This document shows, piece by piece, positions 51,747 through 61,400 of a stretch of DNA of 64,000 nucleotides. The DNA is from Ardenticatenaceae bacterium (GTDB taxonomy: Bacteria; Chloroflexota; Anaerolineae; Promineifilales; Promineifilaceae). The position numbers were made by a program, and so were the translations under genes. The DNA lies in the NCBI GenBank assembly GCA_020634245.1, contig JACKCC010000008.1:124001-188000 (forward strand), given 5' to 3'. The notes below the pieces were generated by a model. The model ran no database searches, was not told where the DNA came from, and saw only the letters and a list, made by a program, of their open reading frames with translations. Each line of letters begins with the position of its first letter. Positions within the stretch are counted from its first letter, which is position 1.

Positions 51747-53654
51747 CTACATCTGGCGGCTTTGGAAAGGTTCAAACGGCTGGCCGCCACCCTCATAAAA
51801 CTTGCGAAAAAACTCAACATAATGCAAACGCAAGCTGTGAATAGTGGGACTGAAAGCGCCCAAGACAAGATTGAGAGCATGAATGAGCAGAGCCAGGATG
51901 ACGCCGACAACAATGCTGCCCATCATGCCCACCATGTCGTTGGCCAGGCGGGCCAGGTACACCGAAGCCAATCCTACAGCAGCGATACGCAGGTAAGACA
52001 GGATATTACCGATGAGGCCGATAAACTCGATTGGCCCCAACAGCACTCCCAGCCAGCCCAATGGGACGCTTAACAGGACAATGCCAACCAGCATCACCAC
52101 AACGCCGGGCGTCATAAATCCATCCGGCAGCCAATGGGCCAGAACCGATGTCATCAAGAACAGGCCGACTAATCCCACCAGCATGCCGCCCCGTTCCAAC
52201 AAGAGGTGCTGGCTGCGCTCGCGCAGAGCCTCCCACACGCCAAGAATCAGCCCCAACGTAACGTGCACCACGCCCACAGCGACGGAGAGCAGCAGGAGCG
52301 AAGTGACCTGTTCGGCGCTGGCTCGCTCAAACCAGAGGGCGTGCATCCCCAATGCCTCGCCCAGCGTACCAAAGGCTTCGCCGTACAGGACGCCGAAGAG
52401 GATGCTCCAGCCGGCGCCCAGGGCCAACACCTGGATGATGTCGTGCCGGGTTCCCGGCTGGGGGAAGCGATGCAGTGCATAGAGACAGGCCAGTAACAGC
52501 AGCGCGCCATAACCAACGTCACCCAGAATCATGCCGAAAAAGAGGGGCAGAAACAGGGCCATCAGGATGGTGGGGTCGATGCCTTCGTAGCGGGGCAGAC
52601 TGAACAGGCGCACCAGGCTTTGGAACGGCCGTGCCGGGGCCGGATTCGTCAGGGCTACAGGCGCGTTGTGGCGATCCGCTGCCGGAATATCTACCGTTTG
52701 CGAAATCACCCCCTCGCCAACACTGGTCGCCAGCGTCCGCTGAACGCGCTCGACGTCACGCTCGGGGACCCATCCGACCAGGACAAAGGTTTTTTCTGTC
52801 TCGCCAAAGTCGTTCAAAACATTAATCTCATCTAACTGGTCACGCAGGCTGGTACGCCAGCGGCGCAGGCGGGGCAGCCACGTTTCGGCCAGTGCTGCTA
52901 ATTCGGCGTTGATGGCGGCCAGTTCGCGAGGGATGGTGGCTAACCGGCGGCTGAGGGCGAGTACGGCCGTATCCGGCGGCTGACCGGCAATCTCATCAGG
53001 CAGGCGCAGGCGGGAAATGTCTTCACGTCCCAGAAGCTGCTCCAAATCGTCGGCGAATTCTCTGGGGACGACAATGATCATGGCCCGTGTTGCTTCATCC
53101 ACGTCTTCGGCGGCCAGTTCGGCATGCCCGGCGCTGAGTTTCAACACTTCTTCGGCCAGGGCATCCAGCACCCAGATGTGTGCCCGCCCCACCAGCACAC
53201 CGACAAAGATGTTTTCCGGGTCATGTGCCGCCGCCGGAACGATGGGCAGCAGTTTGCGCAGCGTTGTTTCGTAGCGCGGCAGGGAGGACTGTTCCGCTTC
53301 CAGTTTGCCTCGCCGGGCAACCAGATTCTGTACCTGAGGGACGAGCGTGTCTACGCCGGCCCGCGCTGTTTCAAAAATGTCTTTATCTGGCGGGGTTTCT
53401 TTGATTGGCTGAGACACTTCGGTTTGTACAGCGCTCAATGTAGAAACCAGCCCTTCCATTTTGGCTACCAGATAGGTCAACTCTTCCCGCCTTTGTACTG
53501 TTTCCCGATCCAGATTCAGCGGACGCGCGGAGACGGCCGTTACTTCAGACAAATCTTCAATCTGGACACAGCCCAACGCATGAATGGCACGCACGGTGGG
53601 TATTAGCTGCGATTTGAGGCCAATAACTTCTAAGCGAGCCATTTTGAGTTTCAT
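51747..53654 (-). CDS. atpI: V/A-type ATP synthase subunit I (a-type stator, ion channel)
   Basis: 635 residues. The cytoplasmic N-terminal half (about 1-320) starts with KMARLEVIGLKSQLIPTVRAIHALGCVQI. The C-terminal half has about seven membrane segments (from about 350), including MALFLPLFFGMILGDVGYGALLL, the signature of V-type a subunits, and ILSYLRIAAVGLASVYLARLAN with the essential Arg. It forms the ion path with ring subunit K. It overlaps the G/H-type gene upstream by 4 bp. Confidence 0.95.
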   Translation of the reverse strand: MKLKMARLEVIGLKSQLIPTVRAIHALGCVQIEDLSEVTAVSARPLNLDRETVQRREELTYLVAKMEGLVSTLSAVQTEVSQPIKETPPDKDIFETARAGVDTLVPQVQNLVARRGKLEAEQSSLPRYETTLRKLLPIVPAAAHDPENIFVGVLVGRAHIWVLDALAEEVLKLSAGHAELAAEDVDEATRAMIIVVPREFADDLEQLLGREDISRLRLPDEIAGQPPDTAVLALSRRLATIPRELAAINAELAALAETWLPRLRRWRTSLRDQLDEINVLNDFGETEKTFVLVGWVPERDVERVQRTLATSVGEGVISQTVDIPAADRHNAPVALTNPAPARPFQSLVRLFSLPRYEGIDPTILMALFLPLFFGMILGDVGYGALLLLACLYALHRFPQPGTRHDIIQVLALGAGWSILFGVLYGEAFGTLGEALGMHALWFERASAEQVTSLLLLSVAVGVVHVTLGLILGVWEALRERSQHLLLERGGMLVGLVGLFLMTSVLAHWLPDGFMTPGVVVMLVGIVLLSVPLGWLGVLLGPIEFIGLIGNILSYLRIAAVGLASVYLARLANDMVGMMGSIVVGVILALLIHALNLVLGAFSPTIHSLRLHYVEFFRKFYEGGGQPFEPFQSRQM

Positions 53655-53998
53655 ATGGCTTCCTCCTCAGACGGCCTCAGGCCGGTGATGATGGTCATGG
53701 CCTGGGTAACGGCCGTTTCCATTTGCACCGGGCTAACATTTCTTAACGCCTGCGCCCGGCCTTCAGCCTGCGCAAGAATGGCCTCAGCTTCCAGCGCCGC
53801 CTGATTCAGCACGGTCTGGTGCTGCGCTGCGCCTTCGCGTTGGCCTTCCTCTTCCGCCTGGCGCACCAATTCTCTGGCCTGCTGCTCGGCAGATTTGATT
53901 TGGGAAACGGCCGTTTCCCGCTCGCTCGCCAGGCGGCGGGTCACTTCCGCTTCTTTGTGCCGGATGATTTCCAGTGGTGATTTAGACACTGTCTCCAA
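53651..53998 (-). CDS. V/A-type ATP synthase peripheral-stalk subunit G/H
   Basis: 115 residues, almost wholly one amphipathic helix rich in Glu, Ala, Gln and Arg (about 8-95: IRHKEAEVTRRLASERETAVSQIKSAEQQARELVRQAEEEGQ). This matches the stalk helix that pairs with subunit E in A-type and Thermus-type enzymes. Position directly ahead of subunit I agrees. Sequence alone is weakly diagnostic for coiled coils. Confidence 0.82.
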   Translation of the reverse strand: METVSKSPLEIIRHKEAEVTRRLASERETAVSQIKSAEQQARELVRQAEEEGQREGAAQHQTVLNQAALEAEAILAQAEGRAQALRNVSPVQMETAVTQAMTIITGLRPSEEEAI

Positions 53999-54028
53999 AC
54001 CCCCTTTTGCTTACGGTCACAGTTCTGT

Positions 54029-54604
54029 TTACGTTTGAAACTTATAATCAGGATAATCGTCGGTGGGAAAAAACGCTTGATGACAAATATCGCAGATGAT
54101 TTCAGTTTTGCGCAGGATGGATTTTTTGACGCGGATGTAGCGGCAGGGCAAGCAGCGGCATTGGGCCAGGACGACGGCGTCTTCGTTGGTAACGGCCGTT
54201 ATCAACCCATCCACCAACAGCATCGCCTCAATTAAACTGCTGTATTTTCGGATGACGGCGCTCAAATCATCCAACTGCGCGCGCCAGCGGTCTGCGCCTT
54301 TGCCCGTCAGTCCCCAATCCACACGGCAGGTTATTTCGTCCAGCACGGTGGTCAGGCCAAAATCGCGCGCCGGGCGCGTGTACCAGGGCGAAAAACGGTC
54401 CACACATTCCATCACTTCCAGCAGCATGTTAACCATCACCTGTTCGGCCGCTTCATGGGGATGATCCAGCGGGGCGGCGTCAAACAAAACGGCTGGCTCA
54501 GGCATGGACACGATGACATCGAACGGGCAGCACACATCTTGCCACACGTCTTGCAGCGTGGTGAGCAGGATGTCTTCAGTAGGTACGGCCGTTTTCGTTC
54601 TCAT
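54029..54604 (-). CDS. Unknown protein with C-terminal Cys cluster, leading the ATPase operon
   Basis: 191 residues. The first 145 are helical without recognised motif (VWQDVCCPFDVIVSMPEPAVLFD, LLEVMECVDRFSPWYTRP). The end carries AQCRCLPCRYIRV and IICDICHQAFFP, two CxxC-type pairs suited to binding zinc. It sits 31 bp upstream of the stalk gene and 115 bp downstream of HdrCB, co-directional with both. A possible role as a regulator or assembly factor is suggested only by position. The start is the ATG at 54604, next to an ACGGCCGT. Confidence 0.6.
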   Translation of the reverse strand: MRTKTAVPTEDILLTTLQDVWQDVCCPFDVIVSMPEPAVLFDAAPLDHPHEAAEQVMVNMLLEVMECVDRFSPWYTRPARDFGLTTVLDEITCRVDWGLTGKGADRWRAQLDDLSAVIRKYSSLIEAMLLVDGLITAVTNEDAVVLAQCRCLPCRYIRVKKSILRKTEIICDICHQAFFPTDDYPDYKFQT

Positions 54605-54718
54605 TTTGACCGTTGGCGCCGGCCTCTTCGGTGGAATGACCGGCGGCGGGCGAATTTCTGCTGTTGTGGTTTGACTTTCAACCTGAAAGTGACGGACTTT
54701 TTTCCGTTTTTTACGCTG

Positions 54719-56134
54719 TCAAAGAACCTCTTTCTCCCGTAAAAGCGGCCGGGGATCGACCATGTTTTTCTGCAGAACGGCCGTTTTCTCTGGCAGTCCC
54801 AACGCCAACGCCATCAACTGGGTGAAGTACAGCACCGGCATGGGTTCATCCAGTTCCATCTGCATCTGGCGGGCATCCAGGTTCATGTGGCACAGCGGGC
54901 AGGCCACAGCAATGGCCTCCGCCCCGGCCGCCCGCGCCTGGTTAATCAGATTGCTGCTCAACTTGAGCACAATGTCGGGCCGGGTAAGCGAATGGGCCGC
55001 GCCGCAGCAGCACGTTTTGTACGACCAATCCAGCACCTCAGCCCCCAGCGCGGCCATCAGTTCGTCGAGGTCGGTGGGATTTTCCGGGTGTTCGACCTCG
55101 GTCACTTGCGGTGGCCGGGTGAGCAGGCAGCCGTAGTAGCAAACGAGTTTGAGGTGGGTTAACGGCCGTACTACCTTCTCCGCCACCTTGTCCACCCCCA
55201 CATAATTCAAGATCGCCTCGCTCATGGTGCTGACGTGCACCGTGTCCTGGTAGTCATAGCCGATGGCTTCGTCCACCTGCGCCTTTTGCCGAGAGTCATG
55301 CCGGATTTCATACTGAGCCGCTTTGTGCCGGTTAAAGCAGGCGGCGCAGGGCATGGTCACTTCCTTAAAACCGCTTTGCTCAATCAGGGCCAGGTTTTCC
55401 ATGGGCAGTTGGATGGCTAATTCCGGGTCGGCGCGGTGGGCGGCGCTGCTGCCGCAGCAGACCCAGCCCTGAGGCTCTACCAACTGCAAATCGAGGGCCT
55501 CGCAAACTGCAGTTGCCGACGTATCAAACTCCTTCGCCGATGAATGCAGCGAACAGCCAGGGTAATAGGCGATGGCATTGACCGCATTGGGGTCGGGTTT
55601 CACATGGCGCGACGGTTTTCCCCGGCTGGGCAGCACCGAAACCTTCCGCTTCTTCAACATTTCCAGATAAAAATCCTTATCCGCCCACAACTGCTGCGGA
55701 TTGCGCAGCGAAAGCTCAGCCATCAAGCCTGGCTCATACGCCCGACCCCACAGCCGCACCTCGCGCATAAACGCCTCATTGAATGCATTCACCGCCGGGA
55801 TGGCCGGTTGGATACCCCGCACCACTGCTTCACGGGTCAAAAATTCCATGATGGCGTTGATGTCCAGATTTTGCGGGCAGCGCGTCGTACACGTCTGGCA
55901 GGCGGCGCACAGCCACGGCGTTTGCGCTTCCAGGGCAATATCCTCCTGCCCCAACTGCACGGCGCGCATAATCTGATTCGGCTGCCAGTCGAAAAAATCG
56001 GCCACCGGGCAGCCGCTGGTGCATTTAACGCACTGGTAACACAAATATACATTCTGCCCCAGCTCATCCTGAATCCGCCGCGCCAAATCGGTACTAATTG
56101 TCATCGCTTCGTCTACAACAATTTCGTCGTTCAT
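54719..56134 (-). CDS. HdrC-HdrB fusion (heterodisulfide-reductase-like subunits)
   Basis: 471 residues. The N-terminal HdrC part (about 10-100) has two [4Fe-4S] motifs, CYQCVKCTSGCP and CAACQTCTTRCP. The HdrB part (about 185-470) has two CCG domains: YYPGCSLH...CCGSSAAHR...CAACFNR and YYGCLL...CCCGAAHS...CPLCHMNLD, which bind the non-cubane clusters that reduce heterodisulfides in methanogens. In acetogens, HdrBC proteins join HdrA, MvhD and MetVF in a methylene-THF reductase complex. All those partners are encoded next to it, so the same complex is likely. The natural disulfide or other acceptor here is unknown. Confidence 0.9.
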   Translation of the reverse strand: MNDEIVVDEAMTISTDLARRIQDELGQNVYLCYQCVKCTSGCPVADFFDWQPNQIMRAVQLGQEDIALEAQTPWLCAACQTCTTRCPQNLDINAIMEFLTREAVVRGIQPAIPAVNAFNEAFMREVRLWGRAYEPGLMAELSLRNPQQLWADKDFYLEMLKKRKVSVLPSRGKPSRHVKPDPNAVNAIAYYPGCSLHSSAKEFDTSATAVCEALDLQLVEPQGWVCCGSSAAHRADPELAIQLPMENLALIEQSGFKEVTMPCAACFNRHKAAQYEIRHDSRQKAQVDEAIGYDYQDTVHVSTMSEAILNYVGVDKVAEKVVRPLTHLKLVCYYGCLLTRPPQVTEVEHPENPTDLDELMAALGAEVLDWSYKTCCCGAAHSLTRPDIVLKLSSNLINQARAAGAEAIAVACPLCHMNLDARQMQMELDEPMPVLYFTQLMALALGLPEKTAVLQKNMVDPRPLLREKEVL

Positions 56135-56155
56135 CGCTTGATTCCCTTAACAACC

Positions 56156-56172
56156 GGGGCCTCCCAGGCCCC
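56156..56172 (-). other. Short hairpin between metF and hdrCB
   Basis: GGGGCCT and AGGCCCC form a 7-bp stem with a CCC loop (as read on the plus strand) in the 45-bp spacer. It lacks a U-run, so mRNA processing or attenuation is possible. Confidence 0.55.
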
Positions 56173-56179
56173 GACTTCA

Positions 56180-57211
56180 TCAAACCTCTGGCCTTGGGTA
56201 CAGCCCTGCTCCTTCCACAATCGGCTTGACTGCTTCTTCCCACTCAATGGCCATAATGTGAACCCCGGCCACACCCTTCACCTGCCGCAGCTGCTGAATT
56301 AGTTCGATGCAAATTTGAATGCCTTCTTGTTTCCAGGCGTTGGCGCGATCCCGTTTATCTTGCGGTGTCAGTTCTTCGTTTTTCTTGCCAGCCCAGGGTT
56401 GGGAAACGGCCGTCATCCGGTCAATCAACTCATCGGGAACAAGGATACCAGGCACACTGTTCTTCATGTAACGCGCCATGCCTGGGCTTTTGAGCGGGCC
56501 AACCCCGGCCAGGATGTACGTTTGTTCGTGAACACCCAATTCGCGCACCTTTTCCATGTACTTTTCAAAAGCGGGCACATCATAAACGAGCTGAGTCTGG
56601 ATGAAGTTGGCTCCAGCCTTAACTTTTTTGGCCAGCCGGTACGGCCGAAAATCAATTGGATCGGCAAAAGGAGCCGCCGCCGCCCCAATGAAGAAGCGCG
56701 CTTCCGGCCCTTTGAACTTGTCGCCGCACTGGAAAATGCAATCGTCACGCATCTCGGCCACCATGCGTACCATTTGCAGCGAATCCAGGTCAAACACATT
56801 CTTGGCCGTGGGATGGTTGCCGAACGTCTGATGGTCGCCGGAAAGACAGAGCAAATTACGCATTCCCAATGCGTAAGCCCCCAACAAGTCAGCCTGGATA
56901 GCCAGCCGGTTGCGGTCGCGGCAGGTCATCTGGATCACCGGTTCCAATCCTTCCTGAACCACAATCGTGCCCGCGCCAATGCTGGACATACGCACAATGG
57001 CCGTCTGGTTATCGGTCAGGTTGACGGCGTCGCAGTATCCTTTTAGCAAGCCCGCCTTTTTGCGGATCACCTCGCCATCGGCGTTTTGCGGCGGCCCTAA
57101 TTCACCGGTCACGGCAAAATGTCCTGCTCGCAGCATCCGCTCCAACGTCGAACCCACCAAATACCCATTCCCGGCAACTTTTTGTTCATCACTTATTGTT
57201 ACATTGTTCAT
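56180..57211 (-). CDS. metF: 5,10-methylenetetrahydrofolate reductase
   Basis: Reduces methylene-THF to methyl-THF in the methyl branch or one-carbon metabolism (FAD TIM barrel). 343 residues. Visible segments: HFAVTGELGPPQNADGE (N-terminal strand with the catalytic Glu), GVEPVIQM-like GLEPVIQMTCRDRNR (about 90-105), LCLSGDHQ (about 135), FFIGAAAAPFADP and KAGANFIQTQLVYD (about 205-220). It is flanked by metV and HdrCB, as in the Moorella metVF-hdrCBA-mvhD cluster. The C-terminal extension differs from E. coli MetF but is normal for anaerobes. Confidence 0.92.
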   Translation of the reverse strand: MNNVTISDEQKVAGNGYLVGSTLERMLRAGHFAVTGELGPPQNADGEVIRKKAGLLKGYCDAVNLTDNQTAIVRMSSIGAGTIVVQEGLEPVIQMTCRDRNRLAIQADLLGAYALGMRNLLCLSGDHQTFGNHPTAKNVFDLDSLQMVRMVAEMRDDCIFQCGDKFKGPEARFFIGAAAAPFADPIDFRPYRLAKKVKAGANFIQTQLVYDVPAFEKYMEKVRELGVHEQTYILAGVGPLKSPGMARYMKNSVPGILVPDELIDRMTAVSQPWAGKKNEELTPQDKRDRANAWKQEGIQICIELIQQLRQVKGVAGVHIMAIEWEEAVKPIVEGAGLYPRPEV

Positions 57212-57297
57212 GCTTCACCATCCTTTGAAATTCACCGCAGAGGGCGCGGAGAACGCAGAGATAAGAAAATCTATGCCATCTGCGTAATCTGTGGATT

Positions 57298-57978
57298 TCA
57301 TTCTTCAGAAACAAGGCGCAAATCCTGCCGTACGATTTTGCGCGGGCCGCCATCGCGGGAGGTGCGCCAGTTTTTGGGCGGCTGTAATTCCAGCAGCAGG
57401 TCGAGCTTGCCCATGCTGCTCAACCGGTCGTAGATAAGCTGCCAGGCGCAGGGTACGTCGGGATTGATCTCGCAGTGACCGGCCTCGGAGCCGCCGCAGG
57501 GGCCGTTGAGCAGCGATTTGGAGCAGCGGGCGATGGGGCAGATGCCGCCGGTTAAGCCCAGGATGCAGTCGCCGCAGGCAGCGCAGCGTTCGGCCCAGAT
57601 GCCCTGCTCGGTAGGCAGCCCCAGGAAGCTGGTGTTGAGGCCGGGCACGACCCAGGCCTTGGGGAAATGTTCGGCGATGGCCTGGATACCGATGCCGCAG
57701 CCCAGCGACAGAATAATGTCGTTTTCGGCTACCTGATCGGTGATTTCGTCCAGGTATTCCCATTCGCATTGGCGCTGCACGGTCACGTCGGTTACGTTAC
57801 GGCCGTTGCCATCCAGCCTGGTAGACATGCGCAAAGCAGAGGCCGTAATCGCCGCTTCCCGCGCACCCCCGGCAAAGCAAACGGTGACGCACGTGCCGCA
57901 GCCCACAACCAGCACGTTCTGGGCGCTGCCAATCAATGTTTTCATTTCACTTAATGGTTTTTGTTCGGCGACAATCAT
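57298..57978 (-). CDS. metV: MetV-like Cys-rich partner of methylene-THF reductase
   Basis: 226 residues. The N-terminal part (about 10-130) has VLVVGCGTCVTVCFAGG and ILSLGCGIGIQAIAE. The C-terminal zinc/iron-sulfur-type part has CAACGDCILGLTGGICPIARCSKSLLNGPCGG (about 130-165), the hallmark of the 'MTHFR C-terminal' family. MetV forms a heterodimer with MetF and links it to Hdr/Mvh-type electron carriers. It lies 86 bp upstream of metF, across a spacer built of CGCAGAG-like words. Confidence 0.9.
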   Translation of the reverse strand: MIVAEQKPLSEMKTLIGSAQNVLVVGCGTCVTVCFAGGAREAAITASALRMSTRLDGNGRNVTDVTVQRQCEWEYLDEITDQVAENDIILSLGCGIGIQAIAEHFPKAWVVPGLNTSFLGLPTEQGIWAERCAACGDCILGLTGGICPIARCSKSLLNGPCGGSEAGHCEINPDVPCAWQLIYDRLSSMGKLDLLLELQPPKNWRTSRDGGPRKIVRQDLRLVSEE

Positions 57979-57990
57979 GGTTCACTCCTT

Positions 57991-58030
57991 AAGGCAGAAT
58001 TTAGAAGGCAGAGGGCAGAAATTCTGCCTT
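57991..58030. repeat. Heptamer cluster with perfect 12-bp inverted repeat
   Basis: AAGGCAGAATTT (57991-58002) and AAATTCTGCCTT (58019-58030) pair around AAGGCAG/AGGGCAG heptamers. It touches the stop codon of the upstream mvhD-like gene and could form a 3' hairpin for its transcript. Confidence 0.75.
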
Positions 58031-58452
58031 CATCCTTCTACCTTTTGCTTTCTCAACGGGCTTGGTCCCAATGCCCTGATTTGTTCTGTCATTTCGGCGG
58101 CCATCTCTGTAAATTGCCGGGCCATCGCGGCTGACAGATTGAACATACGCACCCGCTCCGGTTCCAGACCAATTTGGGTCAGCAGTTCCTGAATCCGGTT
58201 AATGCGCCTTTGGGCGCTGGTATTACCTTCCAGGTAATGACAGTCGCCGGGCATTCAACCGGCGGCCATCACGCCATCTATGCCGCTCTCGAACGCTTGC
58301 AGGACCAGCAGTACGTCCAGTTTGCCGGTGCAGGGCAGTTCCACCACCTTGACGTCGGGTGGGTAAGACATGCGCAGTCCTCCGGCCAAATCGGCGGCGG
58401 CGTAGGCGCAATGTTCACAGCAGTAGGCGATGATTTGTAGGGTGTCGTTCAT
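58030..58452 (-). CDS. MvhD-like iron-sulfur subunit, probable selenoprotein (UGA at 58255-58257)
   Basis: 140 residues if UGA is read as selenocysteine (Sec about residue 66). Without readthrough the gene splits into two ORFs that abut exactly at the UGA. MvhD subunits carry a [2Fe-2S] cluster and pass electrons to HdrA. The first half shows IIAYCCEHCAYAAADLAG and VVELPCTGKLD, the second (Sec)MPGDCHYLEGN and QIRALGPSPLRK; together they make one complete MvhD. The paralogue at 63201-63692 reads GVYIVACPIGNCHH against GVMAAG(Sec)MPGDCHY, so Cys occupies the Sec position there. A hairpin follows at SECIS distance. The ATG at 58452 is the likelier start; a TTG at 58488 overlapping the HdrA stop is possible. 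A plain nonsense mutation is the alternative. Confidence 0.82.
58213..58248 (-). promoter_or_regulatory. Candidate bacterial SECIS element
   Basis: Starting 16 nt after the UGA, ATTACC and GGTAAT form a perfect 6-bp stem with loop TGGAA (58222-58238). Below an internal loop, GGCG pairs with CGCC (58245-58248 with 58213-58216). An apical G-containing loop at this distance suits SelB recognition. Covariation cannot be tested from one sequence. Confidence 0.6.
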
Positions 58453-58492
58453 AGTCTTGTAGTCTTTAGTCTCGTAGTCTCTAGTCAATTAC
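58440..58492. repeat. TAGTCT-word array at the hdrA/mvhD junction
   Basis: Five TAGT words at alternating 7/8-nt spacing fill the junction and would encode an odd N-terminal extension (MTRDYETKDYKT) if the TTG start of the mvhD-like gene were used. This is one reason to prefer the ATG at 58452. Confidence 0.65.
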
Positions 58493-61400
58493 CTCCGCCG
58501 ACGGAATAAAATTCGACGGTAAATGGACCAACGCCTCAACTTTGGCGGCGAGTTGGGCGTCGGTGTAGTGCATGAGTTGGATGGCGCGGGCCGGACATTC
58601 GCTGACGCAGATGCCGCAGCCCTGGCATACGGCCGTTTCCACATAAGCCGCCCCCATAATCCCACCCACGCCGGTCAGATTGGGCTTCATGCGCGGAACG
58701 CCAAAGGGACAGATACGTACGCAGGTCAGGCAGCCGGTGCATTTTGATTCGTCCACAACCGCCACCCGGCCACCGGCGGTTAACGTCTCTCTGCTCAACA
58801 CTCGCGCCGCGCGGGATGCGGCTGCCTGGGCCTGGATCATCGTCTCGTCCAACAATTTTGGATAGTGGGCCATTCCGGCCATGAACACGCCGTCGGTGGT
58901 GAAATCGACCGGGCGCAGCTTGATGTGGGCTTCCTGGAAGAAGCCGTTGGCATCCAGCGACGCTTTGAATAGGTTGGCTATCTGATGGGCGTCGTCGCGG
59001 GGCACAACGGGCATGGAAAGGACGAGGAGATCAGGGTGGAGGGTAAACGGCCGTTGTAGCACCGGTTCCCAGGCGGATACAGTGAGCGGGTGAGCGGGTG
59101 AAGGGGTGAAGGGGTGAACTTCCGGTTTGTGGGCGTCGTCGTAACGGACGAAGATGACGCCCTGCCGGCGCGCTTCCGTGTACAACCGTTCACCGAAGCC
59201 GTAAGTGCGGATGTCACGGTAAAAAATGACAATTTGGGCATCGGGGTTTTGCTGTTTCAGCGCCAATGCGTTTTTCAGCGCTACCGTGCAGCAAATGCGG
59301 CTGCAATATTTTTCGGCCGGGCCGACACATTGAATCATGGCCACCGATTGCAATTCTGTAGGGGCGTTTCGCGAAACGCCTCTACCCACCAATAAGTTTT
59401 CAAACTGTTGTTGGGTAACGATGTGCGGGTCTGCGCCGTAGCCATATTCGGGGCCACGATATTCCTGGCCACCGGTGGCCAAAATCGTCGCCCCGTGCTG
59501 GATTGTGATCGGTTCTCCGCTGCCATTTTCAATCACGCTGACAAAATTACCCATGAAGCCGGTGGTATGCGTCACCCGGCTGGATAGATGAATGGTGATG
59601 TTTGGGTTGGCCTGAACTTTTTCGATCAGGTTGTGTAGTTTTTCTTGGGGAGATTGACGGCCGTTCTCACTTGCCACTCGCCACTTGCCACTTGCCGTAA
59701 ACACAAACCGCAAATTACCACCCAATTCATCTTCCCGTTCCACCAAATGGACCGGGAAACCCTGCCCGGCTAGCGACAAAGCGGCCGTCATCCCCGCCGG
59801 GCCACCGCCGACGACCAACGCCGCGTGCTGCACGGGCACGTCAATCGTATGCTGCGGCTCAAGCAGCGCGGCGCGGGCCACCGCCATGCGCACCAATCCC
59901 CGCGCCTTTTCGGTGGCGGCTTCCCGGTCATCGGAATGGACCCAAGAGCAATGATTGCGGATGTTGGCCATCTCGAACAAATATGGATTGAGTCCAGCCT
60001 GACGTAAACTGTCGCGGAACAGCGGTTCGTGGGTGAGCGGCGTACAAGAGGCGACAACGACCCGGTTCAGACCTCGCTCCTCGACCACTTCACTGATGTG
60101 CTTGATGCTGTCCTGGGAGCAGGTGTAGAGATTGGTTTCGGCGTGGCTGACGTGGGGGAGGGCAGCGGCGTGGTCGGCAACGGCCGTTACATCCACAAAC
60201 CCGGCAATATTCGACCCGCAATGGCAGACAAACACGCCAATCTTAGGCTCCTCAGCGGCCACATCCCGTTCCGGCGGAAACTCGACCGTTTCCGTTAACG
60301 TAAATCGGGCCGGGCTGATTTGGACCGCCGCTGCCGCCGCTGCCCCGCTGGCCTCGATGACCGATTCAGGAATATCCTTCGGTTCGCGGAACGGCCCAAC
60401 GGCGTAAATACCGGCCCGGCTCGTTTCCACCGGGTTAAACTGCGGCGTGTGGCAAAAGCCGTATTCATCCAGTTCGATGCCCAACGTCTGCCCCAAATTG
60501 CGCACTGATTCCGAAATTTCCATCCCCACCGACAGCACGACCATGTCAAATCGAAGCTGGTAAAGCTGGTTGTCTTCATCCTGATAATCGAAAATCAGAT
60601 TGTGTGTCAGCGGGTCTTCGCGCAGGGCGCTGATGCGGCAGCGGTGGTACTCGATGCCATAGCGACCCCGTGCCCGCTCAAAGTAGCTCCAATATCCTTT
60701 AGAAAAGGCGCGCATGTCCATGAAAAAGACGTGGATGTCCAGCTTCGAGTCATGCTCTTTGGCGATGACCGCTTCTTTGGTGGCGTACATGCAGCAAACG
60801 GCCGAACAGTAGTCGTGGCTCTGGTCGCGGCTGCCCACGCATTGCAAGAAGGCGATACGGCGCGGCGCGGTTCCATCGGACGGCCGTTGCACGTGACCCA
60901 GCGTTGGCCCGGAAGCGGACAGGAGTCGTTCAAATTGCAGACTGGTGACGACGTTGGGGTAACGGCCGTACCCATACTCCTGCGATAATTCCGAGCGATA
61001 AATCTGATAACCCGGCGCTAAAATCACCGCCCCCACCGGCAGCGTCTCCTCGGTAGCCACCATGTCATGGTCGATAGCATTGACGCCGCAGGCAAACGTG
61101 CAGCTCATACACTCCGAACAAATGCCGCAGGCCAGGCAGCGCGCCGCCTCAGCCTGGGCGCTGGCGTCATCGTAGCCGCCTTCCACCTCGGCAAAACTGT
61201 TGATGCGCTCATCCACCGGCAGCCAGGGCATGGGCACGCGCGGCTGCCGCTTGATTTCGCCCCGCGCCAATCGCTCCTCAATCTCCTCCGCTGAGAGGTG
61301 GACCACTGGCAAATCGGGCTTGCTCGCTGGCTCCAACTTTTCTCCTTGCAAGTAACGGATAATGGATTGGGCGGCCGTGTGTCCGCTAGCGACTGCTTCG

